Assembly: GCF_000286075.1 (NCBI RefSeq)
Contig: NZ_AJTZ01000005.1
Coordinates: 1,364,001 to 1,428,000 of the forward strand
Reading direction: 5' to 3'
Length of the DNA: 64,000 nucleotides
Source: Streptococcus ratti FA-1 = DSM 20564
GTDB lineage: Bacteria > Bacillota > Bacilli > Lactobacillales > Streptococcaceae
Below are positions 17,034 to 26,089 of the stretch, piece after piece; the first letter of the stretch is position 1, and the number at the start of each line of letters is the position of its first letter. The position numbers and the translations under genes were made by a program. The notes under the pieces are model-generated. The model worked only from the letters and a program-made list of their open reading frames with translations, searched no databases and was not told the origin of the DNA.

Positions 17034-17867
17034 TCACTGCTCCTGAACGGCCTCATCCAGATAGGCTTCACAGGCTAGGCCGCAGTGATCACTGATAGAA
17101 GGATACTCCTTCCCGTCAAAAACGACTGCTGATTTTTCTACCTGCCATTGAGGACTCAAAAAAATATGATCAACCTTAAGGGCTTCTTGATTGCCCTGCC
17201 AGCCATCAATCTCTTTTTGAATAGTTGCCGAACCATAAACATTCCTAGCTGCTTTATGACTGTCCTTAAGGTTAAGCTGGCTGTTTAAAATCAGACGATA
17301 GCCGGGCTCATCTGTCGGATTGTTGAAATCGCCCATGAGCAGCAAAGGGCAGTCTAGGGCTGATAAAGATTTTTCCAGCTTTTCCCACTCTTCTTCAAAT
17401 CCTTTGTTCCACCAAGACAGATGAACACAGGCAGCCGCAAAACTGCTTTTGCCAAATTCAGTCCTTGCCAAAAGCACCCGTCTGGTATGGTAATCCGTTT
17501 CATCATCTGTTTGGGATACTAAAAGCGTTTCACTCTGAAGCGGCTCTTTCGACAAAATAGCAACACCTTCCTGAAAGCGCCCATAACCAATATGGTTGTA
17601 AGCCCAAGACCAATAATAAGGCTGCCCTTTAGCGGATAAAAGTTTGGCCAACTCAAGAGCATAATTATCCTCACGAATAGCAGGTGTTCCTGCTGCCGGA
17701 CAGTAGTTGAACAAATCTTTTGCTGGTTTTGAAGCCACAAGCTGATTGACTTCCTGCAAACAGATAACATCGTATTGCTCTTTGAGGATAGCTTGAGCCA
17801 AAATGTCTAATTTTTCCTGAGGATTTTCTTCCAGCCAGCTGTGTGTATTGATGGTTAATAATTTCAA
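17034..17867 (-). CDS. Endonuclease/exonuclease/phosphatase-family hydrolase (277 aa)
   Basis: Metal-dependent phosphoesterase fold. Visible motifs: LTINTHSW at the start, VICLQEVNQL with the metal-binding Glu, LLMGDFNNPTDEPGY (Asp/Asn pair), and ISDHCGLACE with the catalytic Asp-His near the end. Substrate is unknown; the family includes nucleases, sphingomyelinase-like enzymes and sugar-phosphate phosphatases. There is no signal peptide, so it is cytoplasmic. The start is TTG at 17867 behind AAGGAG. It stands between relA and the PTS gene, all on the minus strand, with gaps of more than 100 nt. Confidence 0.8.
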   Translation of the reverse strand: MKLLTINTHSWLEENPQEKLDILAQAILKEQYDVICLQEVNQLVASKPAKDLFNYCPAAGTPAIREDNYALELAKLLSAKGQPYYWSWAYNHIGYGRFQEGVAILSKEPLQSETLLVSQTDDETDYHTRRVLLARTEFGKSSFAAACVHLSWWNKGFEEEWEKLEKSLSALDCPLLLMGDFNNPTDEPGYRLILNSQLNLKDSHKAARNVYGSATIQKEIDGWQGNQEALKVDHIFLSPQWQVEKSAVVFDGKEYPSISDHCGLACEAYLDEAVQEQ

Positions 17868-18004
17868 TCGACTTCTCCTTTATCACCTAAGAAAGCATCA
17901 AAACAGCAGCTCTGCTTTTGCTGACTGCTGTTTTTAGTTAATCATAAAAACAGAAAGAGGCAAGAAGAGCTTGTAAATAGCAGCTCCTCTCCCTCTTACA
18001 AATG

Positions 18005-20188
18005 TTACAGCTCCACCTGAGCAACCACTGTTTTAGCAGCTTGGCGGCCTGTTTTTTCAAGATTGACCGTTTTGACCTCTGCTGTATTGGTAAAGGCAAC
18101 AATAATGGTTGTCTCACGATCAGCAGATTTTATTGCCTCTAAATCCGCAACTAAGAGCAAGTCGCCGGCTTCTACACGCTGACCGTCTTTTACTTTGGCT
18201 GAGAACGGCGCACCGTTGAGGGCAACTGTATCTAAGCCCACGTGAATGAGAACTTCCAAACCTTGATCTGTTAAAAGTCCCAGAGCGTGTTTGGTTGGAA
18301 AGACACTGGTAACCAGGCCGGATACAGGAGCATAGATATTGCCGTTTTCAGGTTCGACCGCAAAACCATCTCCCATCATTTTTTGTGAAAAGACTGGATC
18401 ATGAACCTCCGTAATTGGTATGACTTCCCCGTCAGCAACCGTCGCTATTTCTTCTGTTACACCTTTGAAGGCTGTTTCTGCTGGCTGTTCTTCTTCCAAA
18501 GCAGCCACATCAGTTTTAGGAATTTCTGCACCTGAATCCAGTAAATCTTGAATATCAGATTTCAAAACATCAGCCTTAGGACCGTAAACAGCCTGAACAC
18601 CATTGCCCTTGACAATCAGCCCCATGGCACCAGCTTTCTTCCAAGCCGCTTCATCACTCACTTTAGCAACATCTGCTACTGTAATCCGCAGGCGGGTCAT
18701 GCAGGCATCAACATCAGCAATATTTTCCTTGCCGCCTAAGAGGTTGATGATTTTAACAATCTGTGAATTGGCATCAGCAGCTCCTGTTTTATCGCTGCCG
18801 GTTTCAGACACATCATCACTGTCATCATAGTTACCGTTGCGACCTGAAGTGGCAAGATTGAATTTCTTAATCATGAAGTTTGCAATAAAGTACATAGCAA
18901 CCCCAAAGACAACAGAAACGATAATAAAGTTAACAATATCCATAGCCAGACCAGCTTTGATTGCCATCGGTGTTCTGGTCAGAAACTCAATATTACCAAA
19001 TGAATGAACACGAAGGTGAACTAAGTCAGCTGATGCAAAAGCTAACCCTTGAACTACCGCATAAACAAGATAAAGCGGCAGAGCTGCAAACATGAACATG
19101 TATTCAAGCGGTTCTGTTACCCCTGTCAAAAAGACTGCTACGGCCGCGGAGATGAACATCCCTTTGTATTTTTCTTTTTTGTCTGGATCAACATTGCGGT
19201 ACATAGCCAAGGTAAGTCCCATAAGGATACCTGATGAACCAATCATTTGACCGACTTTGAAGCGAGCAGGTGTTACAGTTGATAACAGATGATGGTATTG
19301 AGACATATGACCTGCACCTTTAAGATTGATAAGGTCCTGTACCCAAGCCAGCCAAAGCGGATCCTGTCCAAATACCTGAGCTCCCTTGCTGGCACCAGTC
19401 AAAACAACATAGGTACCGCCCAATGACGTATAGTTCATTGGGATGGTCAGCATGTGGTGCAGACCAAACGGCAAGAGCAGACGTTCCAAAGTACCGTAAA
19501 GGAAAGGAGCCAAAAACGGTGCTGAATCTTGCGAAGATGCAATCCACATACCAAAGCCGTTGATACCAGACTGAATAACTGGCCAAACAATTGACAAGAT
19601 AAGGGCCACAATTGTCGAGCGAACAATAACAACAAAAGGTACAAAACGTTTTCCGTTAAAGAAAGATAAAACGTCAGGCAGCTTGCGGAAATTGTAGTAT
19701 TTATTATAGGCAGTCGCACCGACAAAACCAGAAATAATACCGACAAAGACACCCATGTTCAAGGCAGGTTGGCCGAGAACATTAATAAAGTAGTCAGGCA
19801 CATGCATTTTCCCGCCAAAGATATTATGAACATAGCTGGATTTATCAGCAATCATATCCAAGGAAACCCCGTAGAAATTCCCTGTGATAAGATTAATCAG
19901 GATAAAAGCAATAGCTGCGGCAAACGCACCGCCGGCACGTTCCTTAGCCCAGCTGCCGCCGATTGCCAGCGCAAATAAGATATGAAGGTTATTGATAACA
20001 CCCCAGCCGATTTGAGCAATGATATTTGCAACCGTCACCAAGATAGTTGATTTGGGATCGATCAAGGCTAAAGAATTACCAATTGAAACCATTAAACCTG
20101 CAGCAGGCATAACAGCAATAACAACCATTAAACATTTTCCGAACTTTTGCCAAAATTCAAAAGTGAAAAGCTGTTTATAATTTTTCAT
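18005..20188 (-). CDS. ptsG: PTS EIICBA, glucose/maltose type (727 aa)
   Basis: Phosphotransferase permease with EIIC first (membrane segments about residues 10-450, with MTIPMNYTSLGGTY-like and TGVTEPLEYMFMF signatures), EIIB (Cys in DVDACMTRLRITV near 500) and EIIA (active His in EVLIHVGLDTV near 650). ATG at 20188 follows GGGAGG. The S. mutans gene at the same place was first called ptsG and later malT because it is the main maltose transporter, so glucose versus maltose cannot be decided from sequence. A LacI-family regulator lies upstream beyond an insertion sequence, and a cre/operator palindrome sits just after the predicted transcription start. Confidence 0.88.
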   Translation of the reverse strand: MKNYKQLFTFEFWQKFGKCLMVVIAVMPAAGLMVSIGNSLALIDPKSTILVTVANIIAQIGWGVINNLHILFALAIGGSWAKERAGGAFAAAIAFILINLITGNFYGVSLDMIADKSSYVHNIFGGKMHVPDYFINVLGQPALNMGVFVGIISGFVGATAYNKYYNFRKLPDVLSFFNGKRFVPFVVIVRSTIVALILSIVWPVIQSGINGFGMWIASSQDSAPFLAPFLYGTLERLLLPFGLHHMLTIPMNYTSLGGTYVVLTGASKGAQVFGQDPLWLAWVQDLINLKGAGHMSQYHHLLSTVTPARFKVGQMIGSSGILMGLTLAMYRNVDPDKKEKYKGMFISAAVAVFLTGVTEPLEYMFMFAALPLYLVYAVVQGLAFASADLVHLRVHSFGNIEFLTRTPMAIKAGLAMDIVNFIIVSVVFGVAMYFIANFMIKKFNLATSGRNGNYDDSDDVSETGSDKTGAADANSQIVKIINLLGGKENIADVDACMTRLRITVADVAKVSDEAAWKKAGAMGLIVKGNGVQAVYGPKADVLKSDIQDLLDSGAEIPKTDVAALEEEQPAETAFKGVTEEIATVADGEVIPITEVHDPVFSQKMMGDGFAVEPENGNIYAPVSGLVTSVFPTKHALGLLTDQGLEVLIHVGLDTVALNGAPFSAKVKDGQRVEAGDLLLVADLEAIKSADRETTIIVAFTNTAEVKTVNLEKTGRQAAKTVVAQVEL

Positions 20189-20200
20189 TTTTACCTCCCA

Positions 20201-20254
20201 TGCAAACGTTTGCAATTGATACTATTATTATATCATGAAATATTTTTTTGTAAA
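20201..20254 (-). promoter_or_regulatory. ptsG/malT promoter with cre-like palindrome
   Basis: On the minus strand: -35 TTTACA (plus 20249..20254), 16-nt spacer, extended -10 TGATATAAT (TATAAT at plus 20227..20232). The perfect palindrome TGCAAACGTTTGCA (20201..20214) follows the expected start by a few bases and overlaps the leader just before the SD. This fits repression by road-block, by CcpA or by the LacI-family protein encoded at 21804. Confidence 0.75.
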
Positions 20255-20294
20255 GGACTTTTTAAAAATTTAATCAAAAAGAGAGTCTGCTCAG

Positions 20295-20302
20295 CTTATC
20301 AA
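20295..20302. repeat. Target-site duplication, left copy
   Basis: CTTATCAA, repeated exactly at 21717..21724, directly flanks the ends of the ISL3-family element. Eight bases is the normal duplication length for that family. Confidence 0.85.
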
Positions 20303-21716
20303 GGCTCTATAATATCTGTAGTGGGTAACTCTCCCTTCGGATATTATAGGGCTTTTTGATTGTATGAAAAAAAGTCCCATATGACTTATAATGAAAAGCG
20401 CAAAACAACTCATTAGAAAGACTCATATGGAACATCTTTCAATACCACAGATTTAATCGGATTGAAAGACAAAAATATTAAAATTCTTCTTGTTTTACAC
20501 CTTCACACCCACATCGAGATACGGGCAAAGTTGGATTATCAAGCTTCTGACTGTCCCCATTGTCAGGGAAAAATGATGAAATACGACTTCCAGAAAGCTT
20601 CAACTATCCCACTCCTTGATATCCAAGGGATGCCCACCGTCCTTAAGCTCAAAAAGCGCCGCTTTCAGTGCAAGGTTTGTCGCAGAGTGAGGGTGGCTGA
20701 GACCTCTCTCGTTCAAAAAAACGGGCAGATTTCCAAACCCATCTGGGCTAAAATCACACAGCTTCACACAGAGAGGTTGACGAACTCAGCTATCGCAAAG
20801 AAACTCCATATCTCCGTCTCTGCCGTTCAGAGAAAGCTGGATCAGTTCACCTTCAAAGAGGATTTCTCCAAACTTCCTACAGTTTTGAGTTGGGATGAAT
20901 TCTCTCGAAATAAGGGCAAACTCGCCTTCATTGCACAAGATTTTGAGACGAGGAAGATCGTCACCATCCTTGAAAACAACAGGCAATCAACCATTAAAAA
21001 CGACTTCTACAAGTATCCTAGAGAAGTTCGTGAACAGGTTAAAGTGGTCACGGTGGATATGTCTGGTAGCTACATTCCTATCATTAAGCAATTGTTTCCT
21101 TGCGCCAAAATTGTCCTTGATCGCTTTCACATTATTCAGCACTTGAGTCGGGCTATGATGACCACTAGAATCGCCATTATGAAGAGCTTTGACAAGAAGT
21201 CGTTACCTTATCGGGCGATGAAAAATCATTGGCGGATTCTTCACAAGGACGGCAGAAAACTTTCTGACACTGCCTTCTATTCACGAACTTTCAGGCAAAC
21301 CTTAACCCCCTCGTGAGATTATTGATAAAACATTAGCCTTCTCTGATGAACTTCGCTATTATTATGAGCTTTATCAGCTCCTGCTCTTCCATTTTCAAGA
21401 AAAACGAGCAACTGAATTCTTTGAACTCATTGAAGACCATTTGAATCTCGTCAATCAGCCATTTTTGACCGTCTTCAAGGCCTTTCTCAAATACAAAGCT
21501 TACATCACAAATGCTCTTAACCTACCTTATTCTAACGCTAAACTGGAGGCAACCAACAAGCTTATCAAGGACATCAAACGCCAAGCTTTTGGCTTTCGAA
21601 ACTTCAAAAACTTTAAAACTAAAATTCTCATCGCTTTGAACATGCAAAGAGAGAGAACCAATCTGATTCTCTCTCGTGCTTAGTTATAAGTCACCCACTA
21701 CAGTTGACAATGAGCC
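20303..21716 (+). mobile_element. ISL3-family insertion sequence, decayed (1414 bp)
   Basis: Ends are imperfect inverted repeats sharing GGCTC and CTGTAGTGGGT: the left begins GGCTCTATAATATCTGTAGT, the right on the other strand GGCTCATTGTCAACTGTAGT. Size, ends, 8-bp target duplication and transposase all fit ISL3 (relatives of IS1167/IS1193). It lies in the gap upstream of the ptsG promoter, which it leaves intact, and after the LacI-family gene. The transposase is frameshifted, so the copy is probably immobile unless helped in trans. Confidence 0.9.
20427..21683 (+). pseudogene. ISL3-family transposase with two frameshifts
   Basis: Original start ATG at 20427 (MEHLS) is put out of frame by loss of one base around 20440-20445; restoring one A joins it to ...IGLKDKNIKIL. 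The body keeps the ISL3 zinc finger (CPHCQGKMMK, then CKVCRRVR near residue 75) and the DDE core (TVDMSGSY, VLDRFHIIQHL). A second shift, an extra C in the CCCCC run near 21307-21311, ends that frame at 21316. The rest (EIIDKTLAFSDELRYYYELY onward, then YSNAKLEATNKLIK) continues in another frame to 21683. Confidence 0.9.
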
Positions 21717-21724
21717 CTTATCAA
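21717..21724. repeat. Target-site duplication, right copy
   Basis: CTTATCAA, the exact partner of 20295..20302 across the ISL3-family element. Confidence 0.85.
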
Positions 21725-21803
21725 ACCACTTGCTGAAAGCTAAACAGACTTCTTGGACTGATAATCTTGACAGTTCTCATAAACTAAAGAACATTGAGAA
21801 AAT

Positions 21804-22817
21804 TTATTTTTTACGATTAGACGGGGTCGAATCCCTTTCAATAATCTGGTGGGGAATGATTAGAGAATTCTCACCTGCGGCCTTACCCAAAATCAACTCT
21901 GCAGCCTTGCTCCCCAGCTGATAAGGGAAGATCTCAATAGAGGTCAGCGCAGGCGTAGCAATGTCACTAACAATGGAGTTATTAAAACTAATCATAGCAA
22001 AGGAATCATTGGGAAGATCCAACTTTTTAAAAAGACGCTGCAGGCGGATGGCCATGATATCATCACAGGCCACAAAAGCTTGCAGACGGGGATTCTTTTC
22101 TAAAAAGTCTCTTAAAACAGCAAGATTGGCACTGTCATCAATTCTTGACAGCCGCAGCTTCTTGGTTTTTTGCCCCTGCTCTTCCATGACATTGGCATAG
22201 CCCATATAGCGGCTGGCCTGCACCAGCTCATCCATGTCCGTATAGGCATAAGCAATGTCATAGCTGCCCTTATCAACAAGAAACTGAGCAGCATCCTGAC
22301 CTGCTAAGGTATTGTCATTATCCACAAATTGAATACCTTTTTGAGCAGCATTATAAGATTCCCCCACAACCACACAGGATACTTCAGCTTTTTGGACAAA
22401 TTGAAAAACCCTATCATTTGCCTTTGAATAAAGGAAGATAAACTTAGCAATATTGCCACTGCGAATCAGGGTTTCAATATTGGCAATTAATTCATCTTCT
22501 GTCCGCCCTGTTGCCAAACTAACCATATAATGGTTATCTGTACAAACTCCTGATATGCCTTGAATAATCTTCATGAAGAATGGATTGTTACCCAGTGATT
22601 CCTGGCTTTCACGAACAGGCAGAACAACCCCAATTGTATTGGAGCGCCGTTTAACCAAATTTTGGGCTGAGTAATTGGGAGAATAATTCAGCTCTTTCAT
22701 CGCCCTGCGGACACGCTCCTTGGTGGCCTGACTAATCATATCATTGTCATGCATAGCACGAGATGCTGTCGAAGCTGAAACTCCTGCTAATTTTGCGACA
22801 TCTTTAATAGTTGCCAT
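21804..22817 (-). CDS. LacI/GalR-family transcriptional regulator, MalR-like (337 aa)
   Basis: N-terminal LacI helix-turn-helix (ATIKDVAKLAGVSASTASRA) and hinge helix (YSPNYSAQNLVKRRSN), then a periplasmic-binding-type sugar domain from residue 62 (TIGVVLPV ... FVACDDIMAI ... PALTSIEIFPYQLGSKAAEL). GGAG precedes the ATG. It is upstream of and on the same strand as ptsG/malT, whose leader holds a TGCAAACGTTTGCA palindrome of the kind such proteins bind; this suggests local control of maltose or glucose uptake. The IS now separates the two genes. The effector is not predictable. Confidence 0.85.
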   Translation of the reverse strand: MATIKDVAKLAGVSASTASRAMHDNDMISQATKERVRRAMKELNYSPNYSAQNLVKRRSNTIGVVLPVRESQESLGNNPFFMKIIQGISGVCTDNHYMVSLATGRTEDELIANIETLIRSGNIAKFIFLYSKANDRVFQFVQKAEVSCVVVGESYNAAQKGIQFVDNDNTLAGQDAAQFLVDKGSYDIAYAYTDMDELVQASRYMGYANVMEEQGQKTKKLRLSRIDDSANLAVLRDFLEKNPRLQAFVACDDIMAIRLQRLFKKLDLPNDSFAMISFNNSIVSDIATPALTSIEIFPYQLGSKAAELILGKAAGENSLIIPHQIIERDSTPSNRKK

Positions 22818-22859
22818 CTGACTACTCCAGTCTATTTAGATTTACCTTACTTATCTTTG

Positions 22860-23603
22860 CTAGTCTATCAATTCTAGCGCATAAGATACCGCGCTCAAGG
22901 CATAAAGCGGAGCGGTCTCTGTTCGCATGATGCGGGGACCAAGTCCAACTGTGACCGCACCAGCTTGCTCAAAGGTTTGGATTTCAGCAGGAGAAATGCC
23001 ACCTTCTGGACCGAAGACGAAAAGGAGCTTTTGTCCTTTTTCGACCGTCGCCAGTTCACGCGCCAAAGCAGCACGTTCACCTTCTTTGGCAGATTCTTCG
23101 TAGGCGACCAGAATTTTATCAAAATATGCCAGCTGGGCTAGAAAATCAGACTTTTTTTCAAAGAGCTTGACCTGCGGAATGGCATTGCGTTTGGATTGCT
23201 CAGCCGCACCTTGAACAATCTTGGCTAATTTATCAGCTTTTTTAGCCAGCTTTTTACTGTCCCATTTGGCCACAGACCAGTCAGCCGGAAAGGCCCAAAG
23301 AGCATGCGTTCCTAGTTCGGTCGTCTTTTGTGCCAGAAATTCCAGCTTATCCCCCTTGGGAAAACCTGATGCGATGGTGACTTGGACGGGCAGCTCCGCC
23401 TTATCTGGCAAGGTTTCCGTCAGCTCAAAAGTGTGGGCTTCGCTGTCCACAACTTTGGCTAAGTACTTAATTCCATCAGCAAAGACCAGTACTACCTCAT
23501 CTCCTTTAGTCAGACGCATGACCCGAAACATGTGCTTGATGGTATCCTTAGCGGTGATAGTGACGGGATTTTCTGCTTTGCCATTTACAAAATACTGCTG
23601 CAT
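22860..23603 (-). CDS. rsmE: 16S rRNA (uracil-1498-N3) methyltransferase (247 aa)
   Basis: SPOUT-fold methyltransferase. An N-terminal PUA-like part (HMFRVMRLTKGDEV) precedes the knotted domain with the conserved FVFGPEGGISPAE and LGPRIMRTETA, which bind S-adenosylmethionine. AGGAGG overlaps the end of prmA, and the ATG directly follows the prmA stop, so the two are coupled. prmA-rsmE is a standard Firmicute pair. Confidence 0.95.
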   Translation of the reverse strand: MQQYFVNGKAENPVTITAKDTIKHMFRVMRLTKGDEVVLVFADGIKYLAKVVDSEAHTFELTETLPDKAELPVQVTIASGFPKGDKLEFLAQKTTELGTHALWAFPADWSVAKWDSKKLAKKADKLAKIVQGAAEQSKRNAIPQVKLFEKKSDFLAQLAYFDKILVAYEESAKEGERAALARELATVEKGQKLLFVFGPEGGISPAEIQTFEQAGAVTVGLGPRIMRTETAPLYALSAVSYALELID

Positions 23604-24557
23604 CTAGCCTCCTATTATACCTGAAATATCATCTGTCTTCTTAAACACCAAAGCATTCCACTCTCCCTGAACCATGTGGGTCTCAAGGAGAAAGCCTGCG
23701 CTGTAAGCCGCTTCGAGCACCATATCCAACTTCTCACTAATGATACCGGACATGATTAGGTAACCTTCATCCTTAATTAGACGGTAGGCGTCCTCTGTCA
23801 GATTGACGAGAATGTCTGCTAAAATATTAGCCACAATAACATCCGCCTTCTGGGTCACACCTTTCAGTAAGTCCCCTGCTGCCACATGGATATTGTCCGT
23901 CCCAGCATTGAGATCAATGTTTTCCTGAGCCACGCGCACCGCCACATCATCGAGGTCGTAAGCGTAAATGTCTTTGGCACCCAGAAGGGAGCTGGCTATA
24001 GAGAGTACTCCTGAGCCTGTTCCCACGTCAATGATTGTTTCACCGCCCCGCAGGACTTGCTCCAAGGCAAAAAGACTCATCTTGGTGGTCGGATGGGTCC
24101 CAGTCCCAAAGGCCATACCCGGGTCCAGCTTGATGATTTTCTCATCCGCTGTCGCCTCATAGTCCGTCCAAGAAGGCACAATGGTCAAATCATGGGTGAT
24201 ACGGGCCGGCTCATAGTATTTCTTCCAATTCTCAGCCCAGTCTTCCTCAGCTAATTCCTGAGTGAAGAGCTCCACCTGACCTGTTTCCAGACCAACATCA
24301 GAAAGCTCGGCCAAACGATGGCTGACTTCTCTTTCGATGTCTTCCATATTGACACTTTCGGGATAATAGGCAGTAATCTTGACCGTTTCAACCTGCTCAA
24401 TCTCTGGGAAAAGCTCCCCGTATTTACCGGCGCCGCCAAGATAATCTGCACTGTCATCAATCGCAACCCCTTGGCTGCCCGATTCGATTAAAATATTTGA
24501 GGCAGCCTCTTCTGCCTCACGATTTACTGTAATGGTTAATTCTTGCCAGTTGGTCAT
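23604..24557 (-). CDS. prmA: Ribosomal protein L11 methyltransferase (317 aa)
   Basis: N-terminal substrate-binding domain (about 1-110) and a Rossmann methyltransferase domain with [16 protein letters not shown] (SAM site, near 178), [12 protein letters not shown] (NILA motif) and the preceding FGTGTHPTT. It trimethylates L11. Upstream on the same strand is a DUF3013 gene, as in other streptococci. The ribosome site is weak. Confidence 0.95.
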   Translation of the reverse strand: MTNWQELTITVNREAEEAASNILIESGSQGVAIDDSADYLGGAGKYGELFPEIEQVETVKITAYYPESVNMEDIEREVSHRLAELSDVGLETGQVELFTQELAEEDWAENWKKYYEPARITHDLTIVPSWTDYEATADEKIIKLDPGMAFGTGTHPTTKMSLFALEQVLRGGETIIDVGTGSGVLSIASSLLGAKDIYAYDLDDVAVRVAQENIDLNAGTDNIHVAAGDLLKGVTQKADVIVANILADILVNLTEDAYRLIKDEGYLIMSGIISEKLDMVLEAAYSAGFLLETHMVQGEWNALVFKKTDDISGIIGG

Positions 24558-24880
24558 AATTTAAGATACCAAGCCCGTAGAACACAAAGTCAAAACAGGA
24601 AAGTCTCCGACGATGCTTGCATCTAGGAGAGCTTTATCTTTTTGACACAGTGTTTAGGGCGGGTTCAGTTAGACCTACTAACCAAACTCCCTTTCTTTTA
24701 TTTTTTATTTAGAATAAGTTCAGCTATGACTTCATGCACGAACTTAAAAGGTCTGTCTTTTTCACTAGCTTTTCCGCTCGTATCAATGACGAGCACCCTC
24801 TTTTTCTTTTTTCTATTTTGTTTAGGGCAAACTCAGTTTAGAAAGCTAACTAAACTGTCCTTTCTTTTATTTTCCCTTGT
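24558..24880. repeat. Intergenic region holding two diverged direct repeats
   Basis: No gene is seen. Two related T/C-rich segments begin GTTTAGGGC and end TTTCTTTTATTTT: 24652..24707 and 24820..24876, 168 bp apart. Each contains a CAGTT(T)AGA...CTAAC(T)AAACT inner part capable of forming a weak stem. They may be leftovers of a duplicated terminator or small repeat. Confidence 0.5.
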
Positions 24881-25351
24881 CTAATACCTCGGATAACCAA
24901 AAAACTCTGTTTCTTGCAACTCGGCTCTGCCTTTTTCAAAAGCAGCCGCATCCCAGGTCAGGCTAAAGTCGACTGCGGTCTCGTCCGCTAGGAAGTCCAT
25001 GAGGGCACTGAGGCCCTCGGTCGCCACATCGTTGAGCTTTTCCGCAAAGTAGACTAGGAACTCGCGGGATAGACCCTTTTTAGGTTCGTAGGGAATAGCT
25101 ACCAGATAGTCGTCTTTGTCAAAGCTGGACTTGGCAGGATTGTAAAAGAGGACATAATCCTCAAAAAAGATGTCCTCATTTGAGGTCTCCCCACAGTCAT
25201 CAACCGTCTCAACCCCTGCCTGATTCTGCGCCTCTAAAATAAAGGTGACCTCCACTGCATGATTTTTCTTTTGCCAGTCCATAGCAAAGTCAAAATCTAA
25301 ATGTTTGTCTAACTCTTCTTCCAGCACTGACAAAAAGCCGTATTTCGCCAT
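24881..25351 (-). CDS. DUF3013 family protein (156 aa)
   Basis: Conserved streptococcal protein of unknown function, acidic and soluble, with no signal or membrane segment. It begins AKYGFLSVLEEELDKHLDFD and ends FFGYPRY, the pattern I recall for DUF3013. The second in-frame ATG (25351) is preferred because GGAG lies 8 nt before it. It is upstream of prmA-rsmE on the same strand. Confidence 0.8.
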   Translation of the reverse strand: MAKYGFLSVLEEELDKHLDFDFAMDWQKKNHAVEVTFILEAQNQAGVETVDDCGETSNEDIFFEDYVLFYNPAKSSFDKDDYLVAIPYEPKKGLSREFLVYFAEKLNDVATEGLSALMDFLADETAVDFSLTWDAAAFEKGRAELQETEFFGYPRY

Positions 25352-25568
25352 CAGTTTCTCCATTTAATGTCATTTCCTTCTATTATCCATTATAACATAT
25401 AACATTGTCATGAGTGCTCTAGGAACAAACTTTTGCACCGACAGTCAATTCTGTAAACCATTACCAGTAAACAGTTTGTAAGCTCAAACATACCCGCTCT
25501 TTTCGTCTTCCAAAACATCTTTTTTAACAAAATGTGTTACAATAGTGCTAAAAAACCGAGGTGTTAAC

Positions 25569-26060
25569 ATGCTGATTAAACCTATGGAACTAACGGAGCT
25601 TGACCAAGTTATTGCACTGGAAAATGCAGTTTGGTCAAACCAAAACACACCTGCTCCCTTGCCTGTTGCCAGCAAAGACAAGCTCATTAAAAGTTTTGAA
25701 AACGGCAGGCATTTCTTAGTGGCTAAAGAAAAGAACTGCATTCTGGCTGTCCTTGATTACGGTCCGCTCTATTCCTTTCCAAGCGGCAGCCACGTTGTTA
25801 CCTTCGGTATCGCAGTTGCTGACAGTCAGCGCAGAAAAGGCATTGGCAAAAAACTAATTCGAGCCTTTTTAGACACTGTAAAAAATGATTATCAGATCGT
25901 TCTCATTCATGTGCTGTCTACTAATTGCCCTGCTATTGCTTTTTATGAAAGCTTAGGCTTTTGCCTAGAGGCTCGTTTAAAGCGGCAGTTCTTTCTTAGC
26001 GGTCAGTATGTTGACGATCTTATTTTCACTTTTGATTTGACGAAACATCCTGCAGCCTAA
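25569..26060 (+). CDS. GNAT-family N-acetyltransferase (163 aa)
   Basis: Acetyl-CoA-binding GNAT fold: HVVTFGIAVADSQRRKGIGK is motif A with the Q/R-x-x-G-x-G/A pyrophosphate loop, and AIAFYESLGFCLEARLKRQF is the usual C-terminal part. ATG at 25569 follows GAGGTG and is preferred to the upstream one at 25545. Substrate unknown. It is followed closely by rarA on the same strand. Confidence 0.88.
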   Translation: MLIKPMELTELDQVIALENAVWSNQNTPAPLPVASKDKLIKSFENGRHFLVAKEKNCILAVLDYGPLYSFPSGSHVVTFGIAVADSQRRKGIGKKLIRAFLDTVKNDYQIVLIHVLSTNCPAIAFYESLGFCLEARLKRQFFLSGQYVDDLIFTFDLTKHPAA

Positions 26061-26089
26061 CTGCTTTAAAAAACAAAGAAAGGAAAATC

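Noticed and set aside
21676..21921. 81-codon plus-strand ORF at the IS border
   Set aside because: Starts in the IS end and runs antisense through the LacI-family gene; chance frame.
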